A stretch of DNA of 64,000 bases from Osedax fenrisi (taxonomy: Eukaryota > Annelida > Polychaeta > Sabellida > Siboglinidae): NCBI GenBank assembly GCA_964019155.1, contig OZ025239.1, positions 104,218,298-104,282,297 of the forward strand. Direction: 5' to 3'. Numbering within the stretch: position 1 is the stretch's first letter; every line of letters starts with the position of its first letter. The notes below the pieces were generated by a model. It was given only the letters and a program-made list of their open reading frames with translations, was not told where the DNA came from and made no database searches. Below are positions 22,851 to 37,485 of this stretch, one piece after another. Position numbers and translations under genes: made by a program.

Positions 22851-23640
22851 ATAATTAAACAATTGTATTATGAATCATATATGCATGATAAAAAACATTA
22901 GTCTTTAATATTTCTATGGAATTTATAATATTTTATAATTAAAAGTAAATCACTTAATATGACCACGAAAACATATTATGTATTACTGTATTCAACGGAA
23001 GTTTCCAAGTTATATATAAATCACTAATTAAAATAAATATTAAGTAAGAATACAGTTATAATGTGTACATTATTTATAATTTAGTAATCAACATTATTGG
23101 TAAGAGTACATATATTTTTCATAATATTATTATTTATATACGCAATTAGACTATAATTGTACAACTAACCCACATGTTTGTTGAGGCTTATGTTCTTCTT
23201 ATAAAATCATTATATATATATTTATATATTATACACAATTATATATAATAATAATATCGATGATTCAAGTTGAAATGATATGAGACAATGAACTTACTGC
23301 ATAGATCCATCGATTTTAATCACGATGTACCATATGTAGTCAATCCACCCCCTACATAACGAACTATATATAGGAGGTACCCGTTAGAGATGTTGGTTAT
23401 TCTAAATAGTACTGTACACTATAGGTTACGGCTAAGTATAAAGCATAAAAAAACTATTATATTATATAGTAAGCGTAATACGTTCGAAGAATACGTACAG
23501 TATTATACATATAATACATAGTACAACTAAATGATATACATAATAATATAGTTAATATTAGACTCTAATTATATCATATAGTACATATAACATATTACAT
23601 ATTTTATAACTCTATTCTATATATATATATATATATATAT
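22850..23640. repeat. A module, unit 1/2 junction
   Basis: Starts ATTAAACAATTGTATTATGA. The exon-like tract at about 23166-23200 is 28 nt, as in the other A modules. No LINE follows; instead (TA)n with TAGGATATATCTAGATTATT and TAGAATAGATTTAGATAGAA leads to gene C2. Confidence 0.5.
23276..23396 (-). other. Conserved block delta-A, copy 2
   Basis: Identical by eye to the 6104-6224 block. It lies about 530 bp downstream of the C2 stop, so delta follows the terminal exon of both C and B genes. Confidence 0.5.
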
Positions 23641-23682
23641 TCTATATAAATAATCTAGATATATCCTATATATATATATTAT

Positions 23683-23731
<49 letters not shown>

Positions 23732-23753
23732 ATATATCTAGATTATTTATATA

Positions 23754-23810
<57 letters not shown>

Positions 23811-23830
23811 AGATTTAGATAGAATAGATT

Positions 23831-23891
<61 letters not shown>

Positions 23892-23923
23892 GTAATGAAG
23901 TATACAAATGTACATATTTTTAA

Positions 23924-24152
23924 TTATTTATTCACGACAATGTTCACAATGTTGGTTACATATGTGTGCCTGTTAAAAGGTAATATTTATAAATATATAA
24001 GATATTATAATATGTGTACAACTAACCCACCACGCCTAACGAAAGAATTTCCTCTCCTCCTTATAGAGTATGTATAACTAATATACGCGTAGGTTATAGA
24101 GCATAGTATTATTATTATGTTAGTAAACATATACACGCACTATAATACATAT

Positions 24153-24184
<32 letters not shown>

Positions 24185-24490
24185 TATTAGTATTATAAAT
24201 AACCTTGATCTCTTTGACCTTGCCCTTGTGTGTCCTGGAGTAGCATTCCTTTAAGTAATAGTACAGATAATAATAGTAATAATACGTCGAATAATACATA
24301 TGCGTGTAGGTTATAGTTATAGAATTTAGTCGTAGTACTATTGAATAACAGCATAAACGAAGCGTACCTAGTATGCTAATACAGGTATCGTATACATATT
24401 ATAGAGTAATAGTTATAGTAATAGATAACGCGTGGGGTAGTAGTAGTATTCGTATTAATATAAGTACATTATAGAAACACTAAGTCAACA

Positions 24491-24536
<46 letters not shown>

Positions 24537-24603
24537 GTCCTTATGTGAGTTTATGTATTAATCTAACCCTCGCGTCTGCGTGAGCGTTGTTGCATCCGGT
24601 TCA
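23924..24603 (-). CDS. C-type micro-exon gene, copy 2 (3' part)
   Basis: Exons 24568-24603, 24204-24248, 24027-24059 and 23924-23969. The second exon has Gly (NATPGHT). Its acceptor reads CTTAAAG instead of CTTACAG, a weaker match. The first exon differs from copy 1 by one synonymous change (ACT/ACG, Thr). Confidence 0.48.
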
Positions 24604-24796
24604 CTATAATACGATAACATATTAAAGTATGGCATGCATGCTATGTAATAGTAAATAATAATGTGGTGTCATAGTATGTTATCAAGTAATGATATATATC
24701 AGAGTAAATGTAGTTTATAATGAACGCATAAATATGACACATGGTATATTAGTAAACATATTATATATATATATATATATATATAGATTATATATA

Positions 24797-24838
<42 letters not shown>

Positions 24839-24874
24839 TATTTATTGATAATGCAAATATATATATATATAAAC

Positions 24875-25190
24875 CTTCTCGCGACATACATTTAAGACGA
24901 TTGTGGTATCCCTCACAATCATTATTTGTCCTAATAGACAATTTAAATACTGATATTGAGAATATAGGGTGTACTTCTGATGACATCCATTGCCTCTCCA
25001 TATTGTGTTTAAATTGAACTAATAGGACATCATCCGAGCTGATTGTTCTGGCTAACTTATCAAATGCAACCCGGATGTGATTATGAAGGAGAATAGGTTG
25101 GGTCATCATATTATGTAGGAGATCTTTTGTGTACACATCCTCTTTGAACCGTGGTATTAATCCCATTCTTCCAATATTTCTCATTGTAGC
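24875..25190 (-). CDS. MULE transposase exon M, copy 2
   Basis: 316 nt, fully open. Reads HPIFSISVFKL where copies 1 and 5 read HPIFSTSVFKL. Same acceptor and donor as copy 1. Confidence 0.72.
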
Positions 25191-25198
25191 CTGTCAAG

Positions 25199-25238
<40 letters not shown>

Positions 25239-25241
<3 letters not shown>

Positions 25242-25990
25242 CAATAAGTTTATTTAGGCCAATAAAGTCATTGCCTGGATTCCAAATAGATGAACCATAT
25301 TCAAGTAATGGACGTATATATATGATATACGCTTTGACTAGATAGTACTAATTATTTGTAATGAAACATTTACAAATTATATTCAAGATCATATAGGATT
25401 TGCTACATATGTTATTAATATTTAATTTAATATTATCATCAAAAAACAATATCAATATCTCAAAAATGAGAGTATTTTGGAAGCAGTATTATTTAGCGAA
25501 TACACACACATATATATCAGAATTGCCGATTGACATAAAGGCACATTTTTCAAATGCAATTTTAAGGTTCCATTTATTTTGTCCAATCATAAAGATAGTC
25601 TTGATTGGATATTTCGTGCGTAGTATTCCTATATAATAAAGAAATTTTAGCATCATCGGCAAAAGGAGAGCATGTTAGCTGTGATGAACATATCGAAGGG
25701 AGGTCATTGATATATATTATTAATAGAAGAGTCCAATAACGGAACCTTGAGGAACACCTTTTTCATGAATATAACCAGATAATGCATTATTTACCTTAGT
25801 TATTTGAACTGGTTAGGTATGAGGTACCAATTAAGTACATTACCACCAATCTCTAAGTTATACATCTTCAATTGAAGTTTAGGATATCATACTTTATCAA
25901 ATGCTTTGGCCATATTCATATATATTTAGTTTACAAAATTCTACTATTCGTTAAGTTCAAGGGCGTATTTTATTTAATAGTAATCCGATA
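25239..25990 (-). pseudogene. LINE fragment LF2
   Basis: Keeps the intact Gly in GVPQGS, but a one-base deletion near 25731 (GAAGAGTCC versus GAAGAGGTCC) shifts the frame after that motif. Joined directly to the (TA)n next to M2, without the hAT-like segment. Confidence 0.72.
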
Positions 25991-26317
25991 GGATATGTAT
26001 AATTAATTTATAAAATTCACAACCAAATTTAAAATACATATATACAATTTAATATTTAATAAATTATATGATGCTAAATTAAATTTTGTTTTAATTGTTA
26101 TAATTTTGTATATATTATACTATGTCTATTACATTTATTTTAAGCAAGTTTTATTATACATGTAATAATGAAGATACTGTGAAAAATTCATCAAGTTTGG
26201 ATAATTATTGAGAGGGTTATTATATATATTTCTTAGAAGTTATTTTTGACAGTTTGTGGAGAGATACCATATATGTGCCTATGTGATACCATATATATAC
26301 ACTATAGTGCCATTAAC

Positions 26318-26376
26318 TTCCAGAAGCTTTGATTCTCGGTGTAATAGCTCCACCATTTTATATAAATTCATGTGAT
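26318..26376 (-). CDS. MULE exon Y, copy 2
   Basis: Same 59-nt exon sequence and splice context as copy 1; again upstream of exon M rather than after it. Confidence 0.45.
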
Positions 26377-27161
26377 CTGTATAGTAATAGTAGTGAGATG
26401 TATTATACATTATATGTATAAACTTCCGAGCGTGACATACAACATTTTAGTGATGTATAATGTGTCCATAAGAAAAATAATATTATTTCGTATTGATTTT
26501 GATTTTATGTCAGTGTAACATTACAGTTCAATAAGTTGATAGAATCTTTACAAATATAAGTAATTTCTTGATGTACAATTTATGCTGTCTTAGGTTTTAT
26601 TGTATTGTTAAAGTACATGCAAATATGTGGATTTAAAATGTAAAAATATAGAACATTTAGTGATGTAAAAAATGTGCACATTAAAATTAGTATTATATCT
26701 TATTGATATTGATTTTATTTTAAAGAAACATAAAAGTATAAGTTTCTGATTAAAAAAGTAAAAACATTATGTAACACTGGATTTCGTTGGCTTTTATAAA
26801 TTCAATATTCATCATATAAATATCACAGATAACCTGAATAATATATAATAACTAGCGACTTGGGTAGGTAGTAGTAGTAGTTGCTTTATTACTAAAAGTA
26901 GTTACTATATTACTAAAAGTAGTTACTACTAGTCAAGTAGTACATACTGGTCAAGGGCTACGCTCCTTGCGTAAGTAGTAGTAGTAGTTGCTTTATTACT
27001 AAAAGTAGTTACTTTATTACTAAAAGTAGTTACTTTATTACTAAAAAGAGTTACTTTATTACAAAAAAACCTACAAAAACTAAAACTTAATCCAACCTAA
27101 CCATAACAGTGCAAATAACTATGACCACACACATACACACACACACACACACATATCACTA

Positions 27162-27340
27162 TACTTTTATAGGCTCACTCGGGAAGTAATGCAGCTAAAA
27201 AAAACCTACCAAAATTAAAACTTAACCCAACCTAACCATAACCGTGAAAATCTACTTTTATAGGCAAACTCGGGAAGTAATGCAGCTAAAAAACCTCCAA
27301 AAATTAAAACCTAACCACAACAGGGAAAATAACAATATAA
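27162..27340 (-). repeat. 90-bp repeat block T4 (2 copies)
   Basis: Copy starts 27162 and 27253, preceded by a shorter (CA)n than in unit 1. Confidence 0.55.
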
Positions 27341-27390
27341 ATAAATATGCTTTTAGTAATAATAACAATAGTGAAGGTTCTATGGTGAAC

Positions 27391-27509
27391 TGATATGAGA
27401 CAATGTATATACTGCAAATATATATCGAATGTAATCACGATGTATCGTAAGTAGTAAATCCACCCCCTACATACCGTAAAATATAGGAGGTACCCGTTAG
27501 AGATTTTGG
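27391..27509 (-). other. Conserved block delta-B3
   Basis: Matches delta-B1 by eye; 258 bp downstream of the B3 stop. Confidence 0.5.
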
Positions 27510-27766
27510 TTTTGATATAAATTGTTGTATACTAAAGTTTATGATTAGGGATATGTTAAATAATATGACATAAATACGTAAAGCCTTAAAGTGAATTAGT
27601 ATAAATGTAATACATAGTAAAAAGTACAGTAATATACATAATATGATAGTTTATCTGTGAATACGATAGATTTATATATTTATATATATATATATATGTC
27701 GGCTAAAATATTAATTAATAGTTATATTAGGTAATAAAGAAAATATATGTACATGATATTTGTTTA

Positions 27767-28368
27767 TTAAAAATAATTATTCACTTGAAACATATTTTGG
27801 ATATACGTGTTCCTGTTGTATGATAATATTTAGATATTTATATATAGTTTAGTATACTATCGTTTTACAACTAACCCAATTGGCCTTTGCCTGCCATTGT
27901 TTCTCCTCCTTATAAAAGCATGTTTATATATATATATATATATTACACTAATAATACTTAAACTATTATAATTATATAGTGTACCTTGCTCTTTTAGGCT
28001 TTTTAATAAGTTCTGTACCATCATTCCTATAATAATACATATGCGTGTATAATATAGTACAGAAGAAAATAAGTAAAGGTATTCATATATTCGTATAGTA
28101 TATATATATATATTACGTAGCATATATGTGGTATGATTATCTATTTGAAAATTACTTAACTTAAAAAATACTAAAACAATTATTAAAAGTGACAGTAAAA
28201 ATGTCTTATATTAGATACGGCTATATAGCTTTGTTTATATAAATATATAATAGTACGATTGACTATTAAGCTAACCCTCTCTTCCCAAGTGCTGTGGGTG
28301 TATCTATCTGAGGTAAACTATAAGATGATATCATGTTATATTTGTCACGTATAATATGTAACGGTATC

Positions 28369-28439
<71 letters not shown>

Positions 28440-28541
28440 ATCATAAACTAATGCTATAGATAAGTAATTGTCTTATACTCAATGAATTAATAGTAAAAAA
28501 TATAATATTATTATCTATTATAAAATATATATGATATATGT

Positions 28542-28575
<34 letters not shown>

Positions 28576-28662
28576 GTTTAAATATGTAATATAATATATG
28601 TATAGGTTAAGCTATATAGATGATATATAGATATATAGATGATATATATAGATGATATGACA

Positions 28663-28700
<38 letters not shown>

Positions 28701-28887
28701 TATACTGATATATATGCATACATATAGTATATATTAACCTGGTAGGTATTTGTGCATCCTCTATGGGAGGGTCTAGATACGCCTCTTCATATATCGACTC
28801 TTCCGAGGACGTATCTAGATCCTCTGTAGAGTCGCTGTCGTGACCATTGTCGATCGATGATAGATCTTCGTTCTGGTCCTCGATCAT
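27767..28887 (-). CDS. B-type micro-exon gene, copy 3
   Basis: Exons 28739-28887, 28276-28317, 27985-28026, 27876-27908 and 27767-27812. Predicted protein same as copy 1. Confidence 0.55.
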
Positions 28888-29182
28888 ATTTTCTTCGGAA
28901 TAATATTCCGAAGAAAATATTATAAACCGTTGCCCCGTAGCCTATATATATATATATATATATATAATAACCGAATACATGTTGAATTTAGGGAATGTAC
29001 AACATATTCATAATTATTATTACACAACTTATAAAAAGGTACTAACGTTCGGCTGGGAATACCTGTAACATTATATAATAGAATTAGAAATAATACTAGC
29101 GGACTTGGGTACTTGTCAAGGGCTACGCTCCTTGTGTAAGTATTTACTTTAGTAGTAGTTACTTTATTACTAAAAGTAGTTA

Positions 29183-30189
29183 CACTGTTAGAAAATAACC
29201 TTTAGTGACTAGCTGAGAAAACCTTATGAAATTCGACCTATGTGTTAAGGTTTCATGTACCTTTCGCATTCGTTTAGCGAGCACTAAAGGTTTTCATAAC
29301 CTTTACTGATATTTGAAAAGGTACTAAAGGTTTTATGCAAATATATAAATATTAGTATAAATAAATAAAAATAAATTAAATTAAAATAAATATTAGTATC
29401 TTAACATAGTAAGTAGTAACATATCAAAATAATAACTTATATATTATAATATATTATATAATTTCATTTAAGTTAGATTTAAAACTTAAATTCAATAATA
29501 AATCATTTTAATATTGAATACAATATTTAATCAATATGCAATTGCTATATATTCAATATTGGGCAATTAGTTCAACATGATTTCCAATTGTATTATCAAT
29601 GTAATTATGATTAACATTTTACTTTATGAGTCACCCGAATTAGATTCTGATAATGTAGTAAAATATAGGATTACTTAAATAATTTTAGTTTTTAAAATAA
29701 TATTTTATTTAATAAAAACAGTATATAAACTTAAATATAAAAGTAAAATAATAACTATTAATTAATTTGCATAGATACAAATTAAATCAATATTTCAAAA
29801 TAATTAAAAGGTATTATATAATATTTTATTTCTATAATAAAAAAATTATATAAACTTAATAATACTTAATTAACATACAATTACTATTGTTGTTTGCTGG
29901 ATACACATAACCTTTACTCGCATTTAGGAGACCAGTAAAGGTACACATAACCTTTACTAGAATTGATGAGATCATTAAAGGTACAAATAACCTTTAATCG
30001 AATTTATGAGACCAGTAAAAGTACAAATAACCTTTAATCGAATTGATGAGATCATTAAAGGTTTTAAATAAAGGTTCCCAAAACCTTTAGTGCATAGATG
30101 AATAAAATAACTCGTAATGCGCGTCATAAACCTTTTACACAGCTTCAGCATTCATTAAAGGTTTTAAAGGAGAAATATTTTTAACGGTG
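29183..30189. mobile_element. CACTG-ended DNA element, copy 3 (1007 bp)
   Basis: Four 40-bp hairpin repeats, as in copies 1 and 2. Confidence 0.65.
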
Positions 30190-30320
30190 TACTTTATTAC
30201 TAAAATAACTATTACTTAAAGAACTGTATTACTAAAAAAAAACCTAAAAAAATTAAAACTTAACACACCCTAACCATAACAGTGAATAACACTATGCCCA
30301 CACATATACACACATCACTA

Positions 30321-30690
30321 TACTTTTATAGGCTCACTCGGGAAGTAATGCAGCTAAAAAAAACCACCAAAATTAAAACTTAACCCAACCTAACCACAAC
30401 AGTGAAAATATACTTTTATAGGTAAACTCGGGAAGTAATGTAGCTAAAAAAACCTACGAAAATTAAAACTTAACCCAACCTAAGCACAACCGTGAAAATA
30501 TACTTTTATAGGCTCACTCGGGAAGTAATGCAGCTAAAAAAAACCTACCAAAATTAAAACTTAACCCAACCTAACCATAACCGTGAAAATCTACTTTTAT
30601 AGGCAAACTCGGGAAGTAATGCAGCTAAAAAACCTCCAAAAATTAAAACCTAACCACAACAGGGAAAATAACAATATAAATAAATATGCT
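30321..30690 (-). repeat. 90-bp repeat block T5 (4 copies)
   Basis: Copy starts 30321, 30411, 30501 and 30592; same arrangement as T2. Confidence 0.55.
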
Positions 30691-30729
30691 TTTAGTAATA
30701 ATAACAATAGTGAAGGTTCTATGGTGAAC

Positions 30730-30848
30730 TGATATGAGACAATGTATATACTGCAAATATATATCGAATGTAATCACGATGTATCGTAAGTAGTAAATCC
30801 ACCCCCTACATACCGTAAAATATAGGAGGTACCCGTTAGAGATTTTGG
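30730..30848 (-). other. Conserved block delta-B4
   Basis: Matches delta-B1 by eye; 262 bp downstream of the B4 stop. Confidence 0.5.
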
Positions 30849-31109
30849 TTTTGATATAAATTGTTGTATACTAAAGTTTATGATTAGGGATATGTTAAAT
30901 AATATGACATAAATACGTAAAGCCTTAAAGTGAATTAGTATAAATGTAATACATAGTAAAAAGTACAGTAATATATATAATATGATAGTTTATCTATGAA
31001 TACGATAGATTTATATATTTATATATATATATATATATATGTCGGCTAAAATATTAATTAATAGTTATATTAGGTAATAAAGAAAATATATGTACATGAT
31101 ATTTGTTTA

Positions 31110-31709
31110 TTAAAAATAATTATTCACTTGAAACATATTTTGGATATACGTGTTCCTGTTGTATGATAATATTTAGATATTTATATATAGTTTAGTATAC
31201 TATCGTTTTACAACTAACCCAATTGGCCTTTGCCTGCCATTGTTTCTCCTCCTTATAAAAGCATGTTTATATATATATATATATTACACTAATAATACTT
31301 AAACTATTATAATTATATAGTGTACCTTGCTCTTTTAGGCTTTTTAATAAGTTCTGTACCATCATTCCTATAATAATACATATGCGTGTATAATATAGTA
31401 CAGAAGAAAATAAGTAAAGGTATTCATATATTCGTATAGTATATATATATATATTACGTAGCATATATGTGGTATGATTATCTATTTGAAAATTACTTAA
31501 CTTAAAAAATACTAAAACAATTATTAAAAGTGACAGTAAAAATGTCTTATATTAGATACGGCTATATAGCTTTGTTTATATAAATATATAATAGTACGAT
31601 TGACTATTAAGCTAACCCTCTCTTCCCAAGTGCTGTGGGTGTATCTATCTGAGGTAAACTATAAGATGATATCATGTTATATTTGTCACGTATAATATGT
31701 AACGGTATC

Positions 31710-31747
<38 letters not shown>

Positions 31748-31878
31748 ATATATATATATATATATATATATAGTGAATCATAAACTAATGCTATAGATAA
31801 GTAATTGTCTTATACTCAATGAATTAATAGTAAAAAATATAATATTATTATCTATTATAAAATATATATGATATATGT

Positions 31879-31910
<32 letters not shown>

Positions 31911-31997
31911 GTTTAAATATGTAATATAATATATGTATAGGTTAAGCTATATAGATGATATATAGATATATAGATGATATATATAGATGATATGACA

Positions 31998-32033
<36 letters not shown>

Positions 32034-32220
32034 TATACTGATATATATGCATACATATAGTATATATTAACCTGGTAGGTATTTGTGCATCCTCTATGGG
32101 AGGGTCTAGATACGCCTCTTCATATATCGACTCTTCCGAGGACGTATCTAGATCCTCTGTAGAGTCGCTGTCGTGACCATTGTCGATCGATGATAGATCT
32201 TCGTTCTGGTCCTCGATCAT
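31110..32220 (-). CDS. B-type micro-exon gene, copy 4
   Basis: Exons 32072-32220, 31617-31658, 31326-31367, 31219-31251 and 31110-31155. Second B gene of unit 2; predicted protein same as copy 1. Confidence 0.55.
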
Positions 32221-32517
32221 ATTTTCTTCGGAATAATATTCCGAAGAAAATATTATAAACCGTTGCCCCGTAGCCTATATATATATATATATATATATAT
32301 AATAACCGAATACATGTTGAATTTAGGGAATGTACAACATATTCATAATTATTATTACACAACTTATAAAAAGGTACTAACGTTCGGCTGGGAATACCTG
32401 TAACATTATATAATAGAATTAGAAATAATACTAGCGGACTTGGGTACTTGTCAAGGGCTACGCTCCTTGTGTAAGTATTTACTTTAGTAGTAGTTACTTT
32501 ATTACTAAAAGTAGTTA

Positions 32518-33564
32518 CACTGTTAGAAAATAACCTTTAGTGACTAGCTGAGAAAACCTTATGAAATTCGACCTATGTGTTAAGGTTTCATGTACCTTTC
32601 GCATTCGTTTAGCGAGCACTAAAGGTTTTCATAACCTTTACTGATATTTGAAAAGGTACTAAAGGTTTTATGCAAATATATAAATATTAGTATAAATAAA
32701 TAAAAATAAATTAAATTAAAATAAATATTAGTATCTTAACATAGTAAGTAGTAACATATCAAAATAATAACTTATATATTATAATATATTATATAATTTC
32801 ATTTAAGTTAGATTTAAAACTTAAATTCAATAATAAATCATTTTAATATTGAATACAATATTTAATCAATATGCAATTGCTATATATTCAATATTGGGCA
32901 ATTAGTTCAACATGATTTCCAATTGTATTATCAATGTAATTATGATTAACATTTTACTTTATGAGTCACCCGAATTAGATTCTGATAATGTAGTAAAATA
33001 TAGGATTACTTAAATAATTTTAGTTTTTAAAATAATATTTTATTTAATAAAAACAGTATATAAACTTAAATATAAAAGTAAAATAATAACTATTAATTAA
33101 TTTGCATAGATACAAATTAAATCAATATTTCAAAATAATTAAAAGGTATTATATAATATTTTATTTCTATAATAAAAAAATTATATAAACTTAATAATAC
33201 TTAATTAACATACAATTACTATTGTTGTTTGCTGGATACACATAACCTTTACTCGCATTTAGGAGACCAGTAAAGGTACACATAACCTTTAATCGAATTT
33301 ATGAAATCAGTAAAGGTACACATAACCTTTACTAGAATTGATGAGATCATTAAAGGTACAAATAACCTTTAATCGAATTTATGAGACCAGTAAAAGTACA
33401 AATAACCTTTAATCGAATTGATGAGATCATTAAAGGTTTTAAATAAAGGTTCCCAAAACCTTTAGTGCATAGATGAATAAAATAACTCGTAATGCGCGTC
33501 ATAAACCTTTTACACAGCTTCAGCATTCATTAAAGGTTTTAAAGGAGAAATATTTTTAACGGTG
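32518..33564. mobile_element. CACTG-ended DNA element, copy 4 (1047 bp)
   Basis: Exactly 40 bp longer than copies 1-3 because it has five instead of four 40-bp hairpin repeats (about 33238-33437). The extra one contains ATCGAATTTATGAAATCAGT. Confidence 0.65.
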
Positions 33565-33695
33565 TACTTTATTACTAAAATAACTATTACTTAAAGAACT
33601 GTATTACTAAAAAAAAACCTAAAAAAATTAAAACTTAACACACCCTAACCATAACAGTGAATAACACTATGCCCACACATATACACACATCACTA

Positions 33696-33960
33696 TACTT
33701 TTATAGGCTCACTCGGGAAGTAATGCAGCTAAAAAAAACCACCAAAATTAAAACTTAACCCAACCTAACCACAACAGTGAAAATATACTTTTATAGGTAA
33801 ACTCGGGAAGTAATGTAGCTAAAAAAACCTACGAAAATTAAAACTTAACCCAACCTAAGCACAACCGTGAAAATATACTTTTATAGGTTCACTTGGGAAG
33901 TAATGCAGCTAAAAAAAACCTACCAAAATTAAAAATTAACCCAACCTAACAACAACCGTG
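33696..33960 (-). repeat. 90-bp repeat block T6 (3 copies)
   Basis: Copy starts 33696, 33786 and 33876; the last leads into the A module. Confidence 0.55.
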
Positions 33961-34760
33961 ACAATATAATTAAACAATTGTATTATGAATCATATATGCA
34001 TGATAAAAAACATTAGACTTTAATATTTCTATGGAATTTATAATATTTTATAATTAAAAGTAAATCACTTAATATGACCACGAAAACATATTATGTATTA
34101 CTGTATTCAACGGAAGTTTCCAAGTTATATATAAATCACTAATTAAAATAAATATTAAGTAAGAATACAGTTATAATGTGTACATTATTTATAATTTAGT
34201 AATCAACATTATTGGTAAGAGTACATATATTTTTCATAATATTATTATTTATATACGCAATTAGACTATAATTGTACAACTAACCCACATGTTTGTTGAG
34301 GCTTATGTTCTTCTTATAAAATCATTATATATATATTTATATATTATACACAATTATATATAATAATAATATCGATGATTCAAGTTGAAATGATATGAGA
34401 CAATGAACTTACTGCATAGATCCATCGATTTTAATCACGATGTACCATATGTAGTCAATCCACCCCCTACATAACGAACTATATATAGGAGGTACCCGTT
34501 AGAGATGTTGGTTATTCTAAATAGTACTGTACACTATAGGTTACGGCTAAGTATAAAGCATAAAAAAACTATTATATTATATAGTAAGCGTAATACGTTC
34601 GAAGAATACGTACAGTATTATACATATAATACATAGTACAACTAAATGATATACATAATAATATAGTTAATATTAGACTCTAATTATATCATATAGTACA
34701 TATAACATATTACATATTTTATAACTCTATTCTATATATATATATATATATATATTCTAT
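33955..34760. repeat. A module, unit 2/3 junction
   Basis: As at 22850-23640. The (TA)n stretch following it (34800-34873) is longer than in the other junctions. Confidence 0.5.
34391..34511 (-). other. Conserved block delta-A, copy 3
   Basis: Identical by eye to 6104-6224. Confidence 0.5.
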
Positions 34761-34797
34761 ATAAATAATCTAGATATATCCTATATATATATATTAT

Positions 34798-34876
<79 letters not shown>

Positions 34877-34898
34877 ATATATCTAGATTATTTATATA

Positions 34899-34933
<35 letters not shown>

Positions 34934-34953
34934 AGATTTAGATAGAATAGATT

Positions 34954-34996
<43 letters not shown>

Positions 34997-35028
34997 GTAA
35001 TGAAGTATACAAATGTACATATTTTTAA

Positions 35029-35253
35029 TTATTTATTCACGACAATGTTCACAATGTTGGTTACATATGTGTGCCTGTTAAAAGGTAATATTTATAAATA
35101 TATAAGATATTATAATATGTGTACAACTAACCCACCACGCCTAACGAAAGAATTTCCTCTCCTCCTTATAGAGTATGTATAACTAATATACGCGTAGGTT
35201 ATAGAGCATAGTATTATTATTATGTTAGTAAACATATACACGCACTATAATAC

Positions 35254-35305
<52 letters not shown>

Positions 35306-35611
35306 TATTAGTATTATAAATAACCTTGATCTCTTTGACCTTGCCCTTGTGTGTCCTGGAGTAGCATTCCTTTAAGTAATAGTACAGATAATAATAGTAA
35401 TAATACGTCGAATAATACATATGCGTGTAGGTTATAGTTATAGAATTTAGTCGTAGTACTATTGAATAACAGCATAAACGAAGCGTACCTAGTATGCTAA
35501 TACAGGTATCGTATACATATTATAGAGTAATAGTTATAGTAATAGATAACGCGTGGGGTAGTAGTAGTATTCGTATTAATATAAGTACATTATAGAAACA
35601 CTAAGTCAACA

Positions 35612-35655
<44 letters not shown>

Positions 35656-35722
35656 GTCCTTATGTGAGTTTATGTATTAATCTAACCCTCGCGTCTGCGT
35701 GAGCGTTGTTGCATCCGGTTCA
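35029..35722 (-). CDS. C-type micro-exon gene, copy 3 (3' part)
   Basis: Exons 35687-35722, 35325-35369, 35132-35164 and 35029-35074. Shares with copy 2 the CTTAAAG acceptor before the second exon and the Gly variant. Confidence 0.48.
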
Positions 35723-35913
35723 CTATAATACGATAACATATTAAAGTATGGCATGCATGCTATGTAATAGTAAATAATAATGTGGTGTCATAGTATGTTA
35801 TCAAGTAATGATATATATCAGAGTAAATGTAGTTTATAATGAACGCATAAATATGACACATGGTATATTAGTAAACATATTATATATATATATATATATA
35901 TAGATTATATATA

Positions 35914-35944
<31 letters not shown>

Positions 35945-35985
35945 ATATTTATTTATTGATAATGCAAATATATATATATATAAAC

Positions 35986-36301
35986 CTTCTCGCGACATAC
36001 ATTTAAGACGATTGTGGTATCCCTCACAATCATTATTTGTCCTAATAGACAATTTAAATACTGATATTGAGAATATAGGGTGTACTTCTGATGACATCCA
36101 TTGCCTCTCCATATTGTGTTTAAATTGAACTAATAGGACATCATCCGAGCTGATTGTTCTGGCTAACTTATCAAATGCAACCCGGATGTGATTATGAAGG
36201 AGAATAGGTTGGGTCATCATATTATGTAGGAGATCTTTTGTGTACACATCCTCTTTGAACCGTGGTATTAATCCCATTCTTCCAATATTTCTCATAGTAG
36301 C
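35986..36301 (-). CDS. MULE transposase exon M, copy 3
   Basis: 316 nt, open. One base differs just before the Met codon (CTATGAG instead of ACAATGAG on the minus strand). Confidence 0.72.
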
Positions 36302-36309
36302 CTGTCAAG

Positions 36310-36347
<38 letters not shown>

Positions 36348-36350
<3 letters not shown>

Positions 36351-37095
36351 CAATAAGTTTATTTAGGCCAATAAAGTCATTGCCTGGATTCCAAATAGAT
36401 GAACCATATTCAAGTAATGGACGTATATATATGATATAAGCTTTGACTAGATAGTACTAATTATTTGTAATGAAACATTTACAAATTATATTCAAGATCA
36501 TATAGGATTTGCTACATATGTTATTAATATTTAATTTAATATTATCATCAAAAAACAATATCAATATCTCAAAAATGAGAGTATTTTGGAAGCAGTATTA
36601 TTTAGCGAATACACACACATATATATCAGAATTGCCGATTGACATAAAGGCACATTTTTCAAATGCAATTTTAAGGTTCCATTTATTTTGTCCAATCATA
36701 AAGATAGTCTTGATTGGATATTTCGTGCGTAGTATTCCTATATAATAAAGAAATTTTAGCATCATCGGCAAAAGGAGAGCATGTTAGCTGTGATGAACAT
36801 ATCGAAGGGAGGTCATTGATATATATTATTAATAGAAGAGTCCAATAACGGAACCTTGAGGAACACCTTTTTCATGAATATAACCAGATAATGCATTATT
36901 TACCTTAGTTATTTGAACTGGTTAGGTATGAGGTACCAATTAAGTACATTACCACCAATCTCTAAGTTATACATCTTCAATTGAAGTTTAGGATATCATA
37001 CTTTATCAAATGCTTTGGCCATATTCATATATATTTAGTTTACAAAATTCTACTATTCGTTAAGTTCAAGGGCGTATTTTATTTAATAGTAATCC
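36348..37095 (-). pseudogene. LINE fragment LF3
   Basis: Same frame-shifting deletion as LF2, and likewise directly joined to the (TA)n beside the M exon. Units 2 and 3 therefore share a recent ancestor. Confidence 0.72.
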
Positions 37096-37426
37096 GATAG
37101 GATATGTATAATTAATTTATAAAATTCACAACCAAATTTAAAATACATATATACAATTTAATATTTAATAAATTATATGATGCTAAATTAAATTTTGTTT
37201 TAATTGTTATAATTTTGTATATATTATACTATGTCTATTACATTTATTTTAAGCAAGTTTTATTATACATGTAATAATGAAGATACTGTGAAAAATTCAT
37301 CAAGTTTGGATAATTATTGAGAGGGTTATTATATATATTTCTTAGAAGTTATTTTTGACAGTTTGTGGAGAGATACCATATATGTGCCTATGTGATACCA
37401 TATATATACACTATAGTGCCATTAAC

Positions 37427-37485
37427 TTCCAGAAGCTTTGATTCTCGGTGTAATAGCTCCACCATTTTATATAAATTCATGTGAT
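37427..37485 (-). CDS. MULE exon Y, copy 3
   Basis: Same 59-nt exon as copy 1, upstream of its M exon. Confidence 0.45.
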
